The notes under the pieces: model-generated
The model's input: the letters and a program-made list of their open reading frames with translations, nothing else
The model's database searches: none
What the model was told of the DNA's origin: nothing
Made by a program: the position numbers and the translations under genes
Shown: piece by piece, positions 1 to 11,748 of the stretch
Numbering within the stretch: position 1 is the first letter of the stretch
How the letters are laid out: each line of letters begins with the position of its first letter
DNA from: Anomaloglossus baeobatrachus
Taxonomy: Eukaryota; Chordata; Amphibia; Anura; Aromobatidae
Length of the DNA: 64,000 nucleotides
Assembly: GCF_048569485.1 (NCBI RefSeq)
Contig: NC_134354.1
Span: forward strand, 685,099,637 to 685,163,636
Direction of reading: 5' to 3'

Positions 1-498
1 CAAAAACGGTTTAATTAATTAGCCCCTACATGTGGATCCAGCCAAAGAACTTCCCTAATCGCTATATAATACCCAATCTATGCTCTATATATTGCAATCA
101 ATAATCCATGAATAAATTGACAGTTGATTATCAGTAGGTGTTGTGTTCTTACTGGTAGTGCGTCCCTGACAGGTATGCTTGGATTTCCATTAGAGAAGAT
201 TGGAATAAGTAGCTGTAAGTGTCTAGTAAGTACTATTTATCTTCTTTGTTGCTGATGCCATTATACTTTTATAATCTACCAAAGAGCAGGGAAACCTGCT
301 GTTGAGTATATTTACAGCTGCCAGAGGGAGAAGGAGACTGGTTTTGATGTGAAGCAGATTGTGGTTGAAAAATACATTCAAAAAGTCTTTGGAGTTATAG
401 GCTGAAAGCAGAGAACTGGGTCATGTGACATTGCCCATTGCTTCAATACAATTAGTGATGGCACTACAGGAGCTCAGAGAAACAAAATATATGACATA
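1..498. other. Unassigned sequence
   Basis: AT-rich DNA with no convincing reading frame, terminal repeat or tandem array. It is the left flank of the first Tc1-like element. I recognise nothing in it. Confidence 0.5.
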
Positions 499-500
499 TA

Positions 501-1428
501 CAGTACAGACCAAACGTTTGGACACACATTCTCATCTCTAGAACAACTGTTAAGAGGAGACGTTGTGCAGCAGGCCTTCATGGTAAAATAGCTGCTAGGA
601 AACCACTGCTAAGGACAGGCAACAAGCAGAAGAGGCTTATTTGGGCTAAAGAACACAAGGAATGGACATTAGACCAGTGGTAATCTGTACTTTGGTCTGA
701 TGAGTCCAAATTTGAGATCTTTGGATCCAACCACTGTGTCTTTGTAGAAAAGGTGAACGGATGGACTCTACATGGCTGGTTCCCACCGTGAAGCATGGAG
801 GAGGAGGTGTGATGGTGCTTTGCTGGTGACACTGTTGGGGATTTATTCAAAATTGAAGGCATACAAAACCAGCATGGCTACCACAGCATCTTGCAGCGGC
901 ATGCTATTCCATCCGGTTTGCGTTTAGTTGAACCATCATTTATTTTTCAACAGAACAATGACCCCAAACACACCTCTAGGCTGTGTAAGGGCTATTTTAC
1001 TAAGAAGGAGAGTGATGGGGTGCAACCCCAGATGACCTGGTCTCCACAGTCACCAGACCTGAACCCAATCGAGATGGTTTGGGGTGAGCTGGACCGCAGA
1101 GTGAAGGCAAAAGGGCCAACAAGTGCTAAGCATCTCTGGGAACTCCTTCAAGACTGTTGGAAAACCATTTCCGGTGACTACCTCTTGAAGCTCATCAAGA
1201 GAAAGCCAAGAGTGTGCAAAGCAGTAATCAAAGCAAAAGGTGGCTACTTTGAAGAACCTAGAATATAAGACATATTTTCAGTTGTTTCACACTTCTTTGA
1301 GTATTTCATTCCACATGTTTTAATTCATAGTTTTGATGCCTTCAATGTGAATCTACAATTTTCAGAGTCCTGTAAATCCAAAAAACTCTTTGAATGAGAA
1401 GGTGTGTCCAAACATTTGGTCTGTATTG
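501..1428 (+). mobile_element. Tc1-like transposon, internally deleted
   Basis: Inverted ends beginning CAGTACAGACCAAACG on the left and the complement of TTTGGTCTGTATTG on the right are flanked by TA at 499-500 and 1429-1430, the target duplication of the Tc1/mariner superfamily. The interior encodes the catalytic half of a DD34E transposase on the + strand: WSDESKFEIFG near 695-730, QQNNDPKHTS near 950-980 and DLNPIEMVW near 1060-1090. At 928 bp it is well short of the usual 1.6 kb, and the N-terminal helix-turn-helix region is missing directly after the left terminal repeat. The remaining coding part is split over frames and has stops. It is a dead copy whose ends could in principle still be bound by a related transposase. 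Confidence 0.9.
891..1268 (+). pseudogene. Tc1 transposase, C-terminal catalytic fragment
   Basis: A 125-codon open stretch carries the second catalytic aspartate (QQNNDPKHTS) and the glutamate (DLNPIEMVW) of a DD34E transposase, followed by a typical C-terminal tail ending GGYFEEPRI. The first catalytic aspartate lies upstream in another frame, so the enzyme is not encoded whole. The ATG at 891 is only the first methionine in the open stretch, not a real start. Confidence 0.85.
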
Positions 1429-1480
1429 TATATATATTTGGGGGTTCAAACTATGCACAGTACTTAAAAATAGCACTTAA

Positions 1481-2109
1481 AGGGAATCAGTCACCTGGAT
1501 ATACAGAATATAGAATTGTAGAATACTGAAAAAAGTCATACCTGTCTGCCTCATATCTGATGTCTTGTGGGTAAATCATCTTTTATCATTTTATGTAAAT
1601 GAGCTCCTCCAGGCTATGGGGCAGATGCTGCCTGGAAGATAACTCCGCCTCCAGAGATTTTTATAAATAAAAGAGACATTACCAGTGTGAGACAAGTAAC
1701 TGACACAAACCAGGAGAAATTAAATTTGTCTTCTTGCAAACACATTTTTTGCAGCTCATTGAGCTCTACTTTATTGCAACAATATTACAACACTAGAAAC
1801 CTGAGAGGCTCCTGCAGATGTGTCAGTTACAATCATACAGCTCTACAGTGCGATCAGGAGAGCAGAGAGCGGCCATCACACATCACACTGATAACGCCCC
1901 TTTTATTTATAATAATCTCTGGAGGCGGAGTTATCTTCCAGGCAGCATCTGCCCCATAGCCTGGAAGAGCTTGTTTACATAAAGTGATAAAAGATGATTT
2001 ATCCACAAGGATTTTGGTATGAGGCAGACAGATGAGTTTTTTCACCATTCTATAACCGGTATTCCCATATTAATAGTTCACATAGGTGAAAGTGGTGACA
2101 GATTCCTTT
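1481..2109. mobile_element. Fold-back element with TTAA target duplication
   Basis: The sequence starts AGGGAATCAGTCACC and ends with the near complement, flanked by TTAA at 1477-1480 and 2110-2113. Arms of roughly 150 bp (about 1540-1690 and 1890-2040) are inverted copies of each other, including the GGCGGAGTTATCTTCC block. No transposase is present. TTAA duplication fits piggyBac or Kolobok-type elements; the AGGG end makes a Kolobok-like origin more likely, but this is inference. Confidence 0.8.
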
Positions 2110-2148
2110 TTAAAGCCATGAGTGACTTTTTATATAAATTGGATTAAA

Positions 2149-2603
2149 GAGTAACCATTGTTTTAATCCCCCCCTTATAAATGAACAGTAGATGTGAAAA
2201 TTGGAAACATTGTAATATATATTATTACAGAAATCTGCTCCTTTCTCCTCTTGGACTGATCTTTCATTCTCAAATTTCTTGGATAAAATCAGTCTTCATT
2301 GAAAACATATTTCCCTTTAGCAAAATAGGAGATGACATTTGGTGCTCATAGAGTTTGAGTTTGCAGCAGAATGTCTGTGTCGGCCTCCAGCTCCTCCATA
2401 GAAGTTTAAAAGCACCAACTGTCATCTTCTTTCTCAGTAATGGGAAAATCTGTCCTTACTAAATACAGATTATCCATGAATTGACAGGGAAAGATCAGTC
2501 CCGGAGCTGCAAGAATAGATTTCTCTGATAAGATATGTTACATAGTTGCTTAATTTCATGTGAACTATTGATGTTTAAAAAAGTTAAAATGATGGTTACT
2601 GTT
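2149..2603. mobile_element. Fold-back element, AGTAACCAT ends
   Basis: The left end AGTAACCATTGTTTTAA is mirrored on the right by the complement near 2585-2603. The interior, including the segment around 2400-2575, is repeated near 60290-61195, where a further element sits at the matching TTAA. This copy has the uninterrupted site, TTAA at 2550-2553. There is no coding capacity. Confidence 0.6.
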
Positions 2604-2714
2604 GAAATATTTTGCAGAACCAATCCGAGTGACAGAATCTGCTATTATCTGTAACCAGTTTAAGTCCTACAGGTAACAGAGAACAAGATCATTAAAGATG
2701 AGAGATAAATGTTA

Positions 2715-3266
2715 AGGCCGCTTTACATGCTGCGATATCGCTAGCATGCGTACCCGTCGGTTGTGCATCACGGGCAAATCCCTGCCCATGGCGCACAACA
2801 TCGCTCGGACCCGTCACACTACTTACCTGCCTAGCGATGTCGCTGTGAACAGCGAACCGCCTCCTTTCTAAGGGGGTGGTGCGTTCGGCGTCACAGCGGC
2901 GTCACTAAGTGGCTGCCCAATAGAAGCGGAGGGGCGGAGATGAGCAGGATGAACATCCCGCCCACCTTCTTCCTTCCTCATTGCTGGCGGCCGCAGGTAA
3001 GGTGAGGTTCCTCGTTCCTGAAGGCGTCACACATAGCGATGTGTGCTGCCGCAGGAACGACGAACAACCTGCGTCCCGCAACAGCAATGATATTTGGGAA
3101 TGGAGCACCGTGTCAACGAGCAACGATAAGGTGAGTATTTTTGCTCATTAGCAGTCGCTCGTATGTTTCACATGCAATGACGTCGCTAACAAGGCCAGAT
3201 GTGCGTCATGAATTCCATGACCCCAACGACATCGCGTTAGCGATGTCGCTGCGTGTAAAGTGGCCT
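2715..3266. mobile_element. MITE with TTA target duplication (PIF/Harbinger-like)
   Basis: Ends AGGCCGCTTTACATGC and the complement of GCGTGTAAAGTGGCCT are flanked by TTA at 2712-2714 and 3267-3269. The interior is CpG-rich and palindromic, with repeated 'cgatgtcgct' type motifs, and encodes nothing. TTA duplication is characteristic of PIF/Harbinger transposons. This is the first of about ten elements in the window with related ends and different interiors. Confidence 0.8.
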
Positions 3267-3402
3267 TTAGTCGAATGAGCTGACATCTAATGTGTATGGG
3301 GGTGTCCCAACTCTTACCTAATGGAACATGTCGATGGGGGGTGGTGGGCTGGGGGACAGGGCAGGAATGCTGGATTTTAAAATGTCTGATCTTTTTGTTC
3401 TA

Positions 3403-4095
3403 GTTGTCACCAGATTTGGCAACTATAAGCTGCGGCCACCAGTGGGCTCTTATATACAGCATTCCAAAATACTGTATAGAAGAGCCCAGGCCGCTCTGTA
3501 AAATGTAAAAAAACACTTTTATAATACTGACCTATGGGATGCTCCGGTCCAATGGGTGTCGCAGCTCTCCGGTCCGGCACCTCCTCTCTGCCGCGATCGC
3601 CGTCTTCCTTCTTCTGAGGCCCGTGTTCATGATGCATCCTACATCATCCACATTGGCCAGCATTGAGGTCTTGCGCAGGCGCACTTTGGTCTGCCCTACT
3701 CAGGGCAGTTCAAAGTATAGTAGTGTACAAGCGCAAGCGGTCTTTAACCTTTCCTGGCGTCTGCGCATTACAGTACTTTGATCTGACCTCAACAGGAAAG
3801 ATCAAAGTATGCCTGCGAAAGAATCGCAATGTTAGCCTGTGTGGATGACATAGATGCCTCATCCACACTCGGATGGGTAGAAGGAGGACAGAGATCGCAG
3901 CAGAGAGGAGGCACTGGACCGGGGAGAAACGACATCCATTGGACCGGATCGCCCCTCAGGTGAGTATTATAAAAGTGTTTTTTACGTTCTACACAACAGC
4001 CGGGCTCTTATATACAGTAATCTAGAATGCTGTATATAAGGGCTCACTGGTGGTAGCCACAGCTTATAGTCGCCAAATTTTGTGACAGTCTCCCT
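3403..4095. mobile_element. TTAA fold-back element, family F1, left end degraded
   Basis: Both arms carry the F1 signature 'ctataagctgcggcc' and 'gggctcttatatacag'. The right end is CCCT followed by TTAA at 4096-4099. The left end lacks the AGGG terminus and is decayed. Other F1 copies lie at 35415, 44609 and 60436. Reading frames inside it are products of the inverted repeat and do not resemble proteins. Confidence 0.8.
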
Positions 4096-4099
4096 TTAA

Positions 4100-4867
4100 A
4101 GGAAACCTATCAGTTTTATGCAGCGTTACCACAATAACTATTTGCCACATTTTTAACACTGTGTATGTTCGCTGTGCAACAAACACATCATATTACATTT
4201 CCAGTAAAGTAAATGGGATTTATAGAAATCTCTTTAATTTGAGGATTTGCTCCATAGACTTGAATGGGATGAGATGCAAGTGTGTTCCTGAGGTGGAAAT
4301 GTATTAAAAACATATGTAATCTGCGCACTACTTATCAATAAAGTTCTATCAAAGCCAAGTGCCAGTAAGTTTCCAAAACAAAATAGTTTATTTAAAACTT
4401 GATATACTAACAAAAGACAACCCCCTCAAATAATAAAAATGCACATAAAAAACACACTAAAAATGCAATGTACAAGTAACCTAATCAGTGCAGAAAATCT
4501 GCAGCATCCAAAATTCACCAAATACTCATTGCGGGAACTCAGCTTTAGGATCACTAAATTAATTATATTGTTGAGTTGGGAAAAAATTGAAAAGCTGGGG
4601 AAAAATGACAAGTTCATATGTCCCGTACCTTCTTGGCCAAAAATGGATATTACAACACTGAGACTTGCATGGCCATAGATTCCTTCATGATCAGAGCGTG
4701 ATCTGAGTGTCATTTACTGTGATCTGAATCTCTAGCATATGAAGAATTGGAGCACAGGTGAAAAGAAGACAGAAAACTTAATTTCTCCATCTTCTTCATT
4801 GTCTATGTCCATGGAAATTGGACTGCACTCGGATGTCATCTGAGTGCAGTCTGGTGTATTATAGACA
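4100..4867. other. Unassigned sequence with repeat scraps
   Basis: The start (4098-4130) resembles one end of a TTAA fold-back element. Around 4435-4470 a segment shares the 'aaaaacacactaaaaa' string with the element at 7909-8253. Nothing coding is recognised. Confidence 0.4.
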
Positions 4868-4869
4868 TA

Positions 4870-6465
4870 CAGTGCCTACAAGTAGTATTCAACCCCCTGC
4901 AGATTTAGCAGGTTTACACATTCGGAATTAACTTGGCATTGTGACATTTGGACTGTAGATCAGCCTGGAAGTGTGAAATGCACTGCAGCAAAAAAGAATG
5001 TTATTTCCTTTTTTTTTTTTTTTTTTAAATTGTGAAAAGTTTATTCAGAGGGTTATTTATTATTCAACCCCTCAATCCACCAGAATTCTGTTTGGTTCCC
5101 CTAAAGTATTAAGAAGTATTTCAGGCACAAAGAACAATGAGCTTCACATGTTTGGATTAATTATCTCTTTTTCCAGCCTTTTCTGACTAATTAAGACCCT
5201 CCCCAAACTTGTGAACAGCACTCATACTTGGTCAACATGGGAAAGACAAAGGAGCATTCCAAAGCCATCAGAGACAAGATCGTGGAGGGTCACAAGGCTG
5301 GCAAGGGGTACAAAACCCTTTCCAAGGAGTTGGGCATACCTGTCTCCACTGTTGGGAGCATCATCCGGAAGTGGAAGGCTTATGGAACTACTGTTAGCCT
5401 TCCACGGCCTGGACAGCCTTTGAAAGTTTCCACCCGTGCCGAGGCCAGGCTTGTCCGAAGAGTCAAGGCTAACCCAAGGACAACAAGGAAGGAGCTCTGG
5501 GAAGATCTCATGGCAGTGGGGACATTGGTTTCAGTCAATACCATAAGTAATTTACTCCACCGCAATGGTCTCCGTTCCAGACGAGCCCGTAAGGTACCTT
5601 TACTTTCAAAGCGTCATGTCAAGGCTCGTCTACAGTTTGCTCATGATCACTTGGAGGACTCTGAGACAGACTGGTTCAAGGTTCTCTGGTCTGATGAGAC
5701 CAAGATCGAGATCTTTGGTGCCAACCACACACGTGACGTTTGGAGACTGGATGGCACTGCATACGATCCCAAGAATACCATCCCTACAGTCAAGCATGGT
5801 GCTGGCAGCATCATGCTGTGGGGCTGTTTCTCAGCCAAGGGGCCTGGCCATCTGGTCCGCATCCATGGGAAGATGGATAGCACGACCTACCTGGAGATTT
5901 TGGCCAAGAACCTCCGCTCCTCCATCAAGGATCTTAAGATGGGTCGTCATTTCATCTTCCAACAAGACAACGACCCAAAGCACACAGCCAAGAAATCCAA
6001 AGCCTGGTTCAAGAGGGAAAAAATCAAGCTGTTGCAGTGGCCTAGTCAGTCTCCTGACCTTAACCCAATTGAAAACTTGTGGAAGGAGTTCAAGATTAAA
6101 GTCCACATGAGACACCCAAAAGAACCTAGATAACTTGGAGAAGATCTGCATGGAGGAGTGGGCCAAGATAACTCCAGAGACCTGTGCCGGCCTGATCAGG
6201 TCTTATAAAAGACGATTATTAGCTGTAATTGCAAACAAGGGTTATTCCACAAAATATTAAACCTAGGGGTTGAATAATAATTGACCCACACTTTTATGTT
6301 GAAAATTTATTAAAATTTAACTGAGCAACATAACTTGTTGGTTTGTAAGATTTATGCATCTGTTAATAAATTCTGCTCTTGTTTGAAGTTTGCAGGCTCC
6401 AACTTATTTGCATCTTATCAAACCTGCTAAATCTGCAGGGGGTTGAAGACTACTTGTAGGCACTG
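4870..6465 (+). mobile_element. Tc1-like transposon, nearly intact
   Basis: Long terminal inverted repeats start CAGTGCCTACAAGTAGT and are flanked by TA at 4868-4869 and 6466-6467. At 1596 bp it has the length of an autonomous Tc1 element. The left terminal repeat has a T-rich run near 5010-5026. One transposase gene fills the centre on the + strand. The good match of the two ends and the near-intact gene suggest a comparatively recent insertion. Confidence 0.95.
5228..6260 (+). pseudogene. Tc1 DD34E transposase, single late frameshift
   Basis: The frame from ATG 5228 runs 301 residues to 6133. It holds the paired helix-turn-helix DNA-binding region (residues about 10-115, including the GRPR-like SLPRPGQP linker near 58-65) and the RNase-H-like catalytic core. 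The triad is visible as D156 in LWSDETK, D247 in QQDNDPKH and E282 in DLNPIENLW, with 34 residues between the last two as expected for DD34E. Near 6115 an extra A in an A-rich run shifts the frame; the usual C-terminus (NLEKICMEEWAKITPE and ANKGYSTKY) continues in another frame to the stop at 6258-6260. Intact relatives are about 340 residues. The product would cut and paste its own element at TA sites in the nucleus. This copy probably does not make a normal enzyme, though the triad is present before the shift. Confidence 0.92.
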
Positions 6466-6467
6466 TA

Positions 6468-7905
6468 AATGGGTGGAGGCAATTGATATTGGTTGCCAAA
6501 CCGGCATGAGGAAAAGAAAAGCTGGTCGGCATAGCCCCATAGTAAAACACTGGTTCAACGGCTATCCAATAAAATATCGGATAGCACTTGGCCATTTTAT
6601 ATGCTCGTATAAGAAAGCCCTTATTGTCCATGTAATGGATTGATTTAGACTTGTCCTCAATCAAGTACATGGTTGTGGTGGTAAATGAATGAATGGAGGC
6701 AATCACGTTTGCAAAACTGGGTCCCAGATAGCTTCCTTTTTCCCCATACTCTTACTTATAGGGCACCATACTACATACAAAACTTTCTCAAGTGTAAATT
6801 ACCAAAATGTCAGTTTGATGAGCTGGCCACAAACTGAAGACTATTGGACTTTTTCCAGCATGGAGAGCTGGTTACATTGATCTTATTGTTGTGTGTTTAA
6901 CAGAGATTGCTTGCTTGTTTTAGGTACACAATTTGAAGAGGGAGGGGGCTGTACCAGTGTGACATCCTAGTTGGCCTCCATGGACTCTAATGTAATCAGG
7001 CCTACAGTAGGATTCAGTATATCTTTTGAGGGGTTGTGAGTATTTTGTTCTTCACTGCACGAATACACAATTCGTCAGAGTGGGCTTTTTGAACCTTCAT
7101 ACTTTGAGCTTCATGTAGTAGATGTCTAAGGGGTTGATATGATACTTCTGCCTGATCTCATGAGAGGTACAACAATAGCCACCTGTTTGGTTAGTTGGTG
7201 CTGTGACGTGGAGTAACAAGGATCTGTTGATGTGGCCAGTTCCTGGTACCCATGAATGGACTATACCGACTGCAGCTGGATACACAGGCTACGGTCGTGA
7301 TATCCTTCGTCTGGAGAAGCATAATGTCTATGGTTGTTGTAACACAGTGTACGGAAGAAATAAATATTGTTGCATTGTTAACCTGCCTAGGTGATTAATA
7401 CACCCCACAACCTCAGATCTTCACAGCAACTATTGCAACAGGTAGTAAAGAAAAAAATAGTCTTCACAATTTTCAGGAGAGCAGTAGCCCGACTGGTTGC
7501 CTTGGACAACTACACTACTTTTACAAGTTACCATACATCTTTTCTATAGTGTTTGTTACTAATTTATAAATGCGTAATAATAAAAAATAAGTAATTCTGC
7601 CCATTTAGAATATAAATTCAGTGTCGGGACCACGCTAAATAGCATGAGGCAATGACCCTGTAAAGGAGGAGAGACACATTAAAACTTCCTAGTGTCAAAA
7701 TGGGGCAAAAATATGTTATGTTACACGGTCTCTGCGCCTTGTCTGAAAAGAAGGCGTGTCTTCACTGAAAAGAGGCGTGGCTTGGTGGAACATGGGCGTC
7801 ACTTAGCATGTGCCACAATGCGCCAAAAAATTAGACAGAATTGTTGTTAGAAATTTCTGGCGCAAAGTCGACTAATAAGTAGAGTCAACTTAGACTTATG
7901 CAGTT
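6468..7905. other. Unassigned intergenic sequence
   Basis: No gene, terminal repeat or tandem array is recognised. Short open stretches on both strands show no family motif. The last 280 bases contain a repeated 'aaaagaaggcgtg' type motif that may belong to an old fold-back element. Confidence 0.4.
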
Positions 7906-7908
7906 TTA

Positions 7909-8253
7909 GGGTAAGTTCGCATGTTGAGATTTTGGTGGCAGAAAAAGGCACCAAAAAACACACCAAAAAACGCATGAGGTTTTTGGTGCATTTTTTTTTT
8001 GCCAGCCTTTTTTTTTTGTGTAATCAATGGCTAGAAGGGCTAAAAAAACAGAAAAAAAATGCACCAACGATTGAGATGCTGCTTCTTTTTTCTGCATCCA
8101 AAACAGTAAGGAAAAAAGAAGCTACGTGCGCACAGCACTTCAGATTTCTCATTGACTTTGCTGGCATAAGGATAGACATGCGTATTTGGGCCACAAACAA
8201 CACGATAAACTGCACAAAAAAACACACTAAAAACGCAACGTGAACACAAGGCC
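7909..8253. mobile_element. A-rich MITE with TTA target duplication
   Basis: The outer ends GGGTAAGTTCGCATGTTG and the complement of CAACGTGAACACAAGGCC are flanked by TTA at 7906-7908 and 8254-8256. Both arms contain 'aaaaaacacac' motifs. It is a short non-coding hairpin of the PIF/Harbinger-like type; the small frames inside it are low-complexity artefacts. Confidence 0.65.
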
Positions 8254-8460
8254 TTAAAATTCACCATATTTATCAAGCAGTATGAACCACTGACACATTC
8301 TAACTGTTCAGTCTATGTTTGTACTAAAAATTAGATAGTAATGATAAAAATGCCATTTGTTAATGATTCTGGTGTATTGATAGGAAGACCTCTCTGCACT
8401 GACCGATAGGCTGCGGTATAACAGGAGAGTTGTATTATTTATTGCATTTACTAGATAATG

Positions 8461-8532
8461 TAATAATAATAATATTTCGTCATTTATATAGCGCTATTGA
8501 TTCTACAGTGCTTTACATACATCGGCAATGTG
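8461..8532 (-). repeat. SINE 3' tail fragment
   Basis: The complement reads 'gtaaagcactgtagaatc' and 'agcgctatataaatga' followed by an ATT-rich tail, the 3' end of the tRNA-derived SINE seen more fully at 23283-23544 and 62027-62262. The 5' part, including the promoter boxes, is absent. Confidence 0.7.
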
Positions 8533-8719
8533 TTAAAACCTTATATAATAATATCTTTGGGTTGAAAAAACAGCAATTCCCCCATTATTCTTGAGTTTCG
8601 TGTTTACAGCATTTACTGTGCGGTTCACCTAATTCTGAGGGTCAGTATAAATATGCCGATAGCAAATTATATTTCTCCCACTGACTGTGCTGTGTGGAGG
8701 CATTTTTTTTTGTGTGGTA

Positions 8720-9147
8720 AAGCCTCATTCAGTCCGGTTTTCACATTCGTGATATATCGGTGGTTTTAATGGACAGAACACATACCCATTATAATCTATG
8801 GGGCTGATCAAGTGTCCGTGTTTTTTTGTGGCCCATGAATCCGCCATAAAATCACAGAGACCTGTCCAGTTTTATTAGCGTCATAGAATAAAATTACCCA
8901 TACAATGGGTCTATGGAAATTGCGGACAGCACACGGAAGGTATCAGTATATAACCTATGGGCTGTCTGTGATTAATAATGTAATGCATAGAAAATTTGTA
9001 GCTTACTTAGCCATATGTGAAATATACTCATGAAACCCTGATGGTAAAACTGACACTATCCAAATACTGATGAAAATTGTATCCAAAACACCCAAGGAAA
9101 CAGTTTTGTGCATACATGATAAAGCTCGGAGGTCTGAATGAGGCCTT
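8720..9147. mobile_element. MITE, GCCTCATTCAG ends
   Basis: AGCCTCATTCAGTCCG on the left is mirrored by CTGAATGAGGCCT on the right, with TA-containing flanks. The central part resembles an imperfect long hairpin. No reading frame of note. The flanking duplication is too short to classify firmly. Confidence 0.6.
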
Positions 9148-9148
9148 A

Positions 9149-9519
9149 GCTATAGTTTTCATTAATATCAGGTTAGGGTGACGAGGTGACCAAAAAGCCA
9201 CATGTCATGGCTTTCATATTTTATGGTGTTTATCATGGTAGATGAATACTATATTTTATTAGTTCAGCTTGTTACGGACGTAGCAATGCTAAATGTTTGT
9301 TTTTTCATTGTTTATATTTGTATTTCTTTTTTATCTCATGTAATTTTCTAAAATGTTATTAAACTTTATTTTATTTTTTTAATTTTCTGTGCCCCGGTAT
9401 TCCCATGGTTGACATCACATATTAACCACACCCTGCAATCATGTTGCAATGATGTAACAGATGAAGACATCCCTCTCTGTCTAACAGCTTAAATACCACA
9501 GTCACAATTGGCCACAGAA
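9149..9519. other. Unassigned AT-rich sequence
   Basis: AT-rich DNA between two mobile elements. I see no gene, tandem array or inverted repeat. Confidence 0.4.
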
Positions 9520-9868
9520 TTAAAGGGGTTGTGCACTTCTTTTACAATGATGGCGTATCCTTAGGACAGGTCATCAATGTCTGATTGGCCGGGATATAAC
9601 ACCCGGCACTCCCACCAATCAGCTGTTCTTGGTGCCGGCGGCGATAGCATTCAGCCAGACATGTTCAGTTCTGGAGCTACCCTGTCCTCTGATAGTGGCC
9701 AGAGCCGGGTACTGCACATCCGCCTCTTATTCAAATCAATAGGAGGCAGATGTGCAATAACAGAGCAGCTCCACAACTGAGCTTTTCTGGCTGCCTGCTG
9801 CCACTGCTGGCACCAAGAGCTGCTGATCGTTGGGGGTGTCGGACCTCGGCCGATCAGACATTGATGAT

Positions 9869-10133
9869 CTACCCACTTCTTCCGACAAGCCTACAACCTG
9901 CCATAACCCTCAGTCTGAAACAGCGCCGCACAATCAACTCTACCCTCACCTACTGTATCCTCACCTATCCCTTGTAGACTGTGAGCCCTCGCGGGCAGGG
10001 ACCTCTGTCCTCCTGTACCAGTCTGTGCCTATTGTTTATGATTATTGTACTTGTCCCTATTATGTATTCCCCTTTCACATGTAAAGCGCCATGGAATTGA
10101 TGGTGCTATAATAATAAATAATAAATAATAATA
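9869..10133 (+). repeat. Retroposon with LINE-like 3' tail (family S2)
   Basis: The segment contains 'tgtgagccctcgcggg', 'attattgtacttgtcc' and 'aaagcgccatggaatt' followed by an ataata tail. The same order is found at 25488-25712 and, reversed, at 62280-62475. It interrupts the F2 fold-back element between 'gatgatct' and 'atctatcctaagg', which suggests a short ATCT duplication. It may be a SINE or the 3' end of an L2/CR1-like LINE. Confidence 0.7.
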
Positions 10134-10149
10134 ATCTATCCTAAGGATA

Positions 10150-10411
10150 TTTAATGTAATATGTAATATTTTAATGTAATTAGGAGGCCGCATAGCACAA
10201 TGAAGATACAAATATAGAGTAGTATATAGTAATCTATTGAGATTTGCCGTGACGTGGCAGGGGTGGTTCAAATAATTGATCAATTGTTTCCTAAAAATCT
10301 CACTTTGTATTATAAAACAGTTGGAATAATTTGTGAATTTACACTTTTTATTTGTTGCATGCCATTCTCAAGCAGTGCTGGCTCTCCCTCTTTTATTGTA
10401 TCCTACAGATA
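10150..10411. mobile_element. Insertion of unknown family in an F2 element
   Basis: The segment is absent from the sister F2 copy and is bounded by near-identical 13-bp sequences, TATCCTAAGGATA (10137-10149) and TATCCTACAGATA (10399-10411). A duplication of that length suggests target-primed retroposition. I do not recognise the 250-bp body, and no promoter boxes or reading frame are evident. Confidence 0.5.
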
Positions 10412-10447
10412 AGCCACCAATGTAAAAGTAATGGACAACCTCTTTAA

Positions 10448-11330
10448 AAAGTGTTAAATTGCTGCAATTGGAAACATCTCCAGTCTCAGTAGTTGAGGCC
10501 ACGTGTCAGCTGTAAAGCACAGCCGGCATTTGTTGTGTACAGAGTGGGATCATCTCCTTCATTCTCTGTATACATGTGAAATACATGTAGGCCACATGTC
10601 GCTAGTGGATTAAAACAATGGCTCCTAATGCAGAACTAAAAATCTTAAACCAAAAAATAACAACTAGCTCATAGACAACATACCAATTAATATTTTTCAG
10701 GATGATCACACAGAGCAGTCCGCTATCTCGCAGAGTGACTTCACTGGAGCAATATGGAGGTGATGTCCCTGGCAGGTGCTCTTTAATTGTACGTTGTATT
10801 TTTATCTCTATAGTTGTAAATAAAATGATTTGTAAATGTTCTAAAATAATAAGAGAGACACATTACATTTCTCCATCAAAACCATCATTTCTGCAGATGT
10901 ATGGAGCACATAACATACATGTGTGATTGCCAATGACATATGTTCTCTTACTGGAGGAGCTTAGTTAAGTGCTAATTTCCATTTCATGTTATTTTTAAAC
11001 GGCGACGCTGAGACTCGTCACAGATTCAGCCGCCAGAAGTAATTACATTTAGCACAATATAAAGAACACATTACACATGCTGGGGCATAATACAGCAATA
11101 CAGTACATTACAGAAACGTAAAAGTGTATGACACATCATTGTGCTAGGAAAACGCAGTACAAGATGTGACCAGAAGAGGGAGGCAGCTCTGCTGGAAAAT
11201 CAACACCAGCTATTTGGGAACGTCTGCCCCGGTATATTGTTATATGACGACCATGTAATAGCAGGAAAGCAACAGTTATACATAATGTAATGACCGTATA
11301 GAAAAGACTAATGTACATGAATAGCTATTA
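10448..11330. other. Unassigned sequence
   Basis: No gene or repeat structure is recognised. The short open frames on both strands lack family motifs. Confidence 0.4.
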
Positions 11331-11748
11331 TCCATCCATCTATCTATTCATCCATCCATCTATCTATATTTCTATTTATCTATGTATCTATCTATGTATA
11401 TATATATATATTTACGTATATATAGAGGTGTTCCAGATGTCAATGTCAGATGTAGAAGAGCTAACTTTTTAATTCAGCACACCTTGTTGTGAGATGATGG
11501 TTGTCTGCAGTTTTACATGGGACTGCAGATAAAATCGCGTGCATAATGTAAAAAAAAACATTAGCAAAATGCACATCCTAAGGTGCAACCACAAATAAAT
11601 TCAGCTGTGAACTGTGCAAAATCTTTGTATGTATCATCTATCCAGCCATCCAGCTTTCATCTATCTATCTATCTATATATATATATATATATATATATAC
11701 GGTATCTTTTTATCAATCTATGCATTATATTTCTCTCTATCTATGTAA
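11331..11748. repeat. Tetranucleotide and TA microsatellites
   Basis: Runs of CTAT/CATC units lie at 11331-11420 and 11640-11748, with a (TA)n stretch near 11676-11699. They flank the 3' end of the Penelope-like element; the same kind of array continues beyond its 5' end at 14054. Confidence 0.85.

Larger units (their letters stand above)
9524..10443. mobile_element. TTAA fold-back element, family F2, with two insertions
   Basis: Ends AGGGGTTGTGCACTTCT and the complement of GTAATGGACAACCTCT lie inside TTAA at 9520-9523 and 10444-10447. A sister copy without insertions lies at 46880-47218 and shares blocks such as 'catcaatgtctgat' and 'atcagctgttcttgg'. Comparison shows two foreign segments here: a SINE-like piece at 9869-10133 and an unknown segment at 10150-10411. 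Confidence 0.8.

Noticed and set aside
10150-10411. Solo LTR
   Set aside because: The flanking duplication is about 13 bp, longer than the 4-6 bp made by LTR integrases, and TG...CA ends are not seen. I recognise no LTR or retroviral element in the window.
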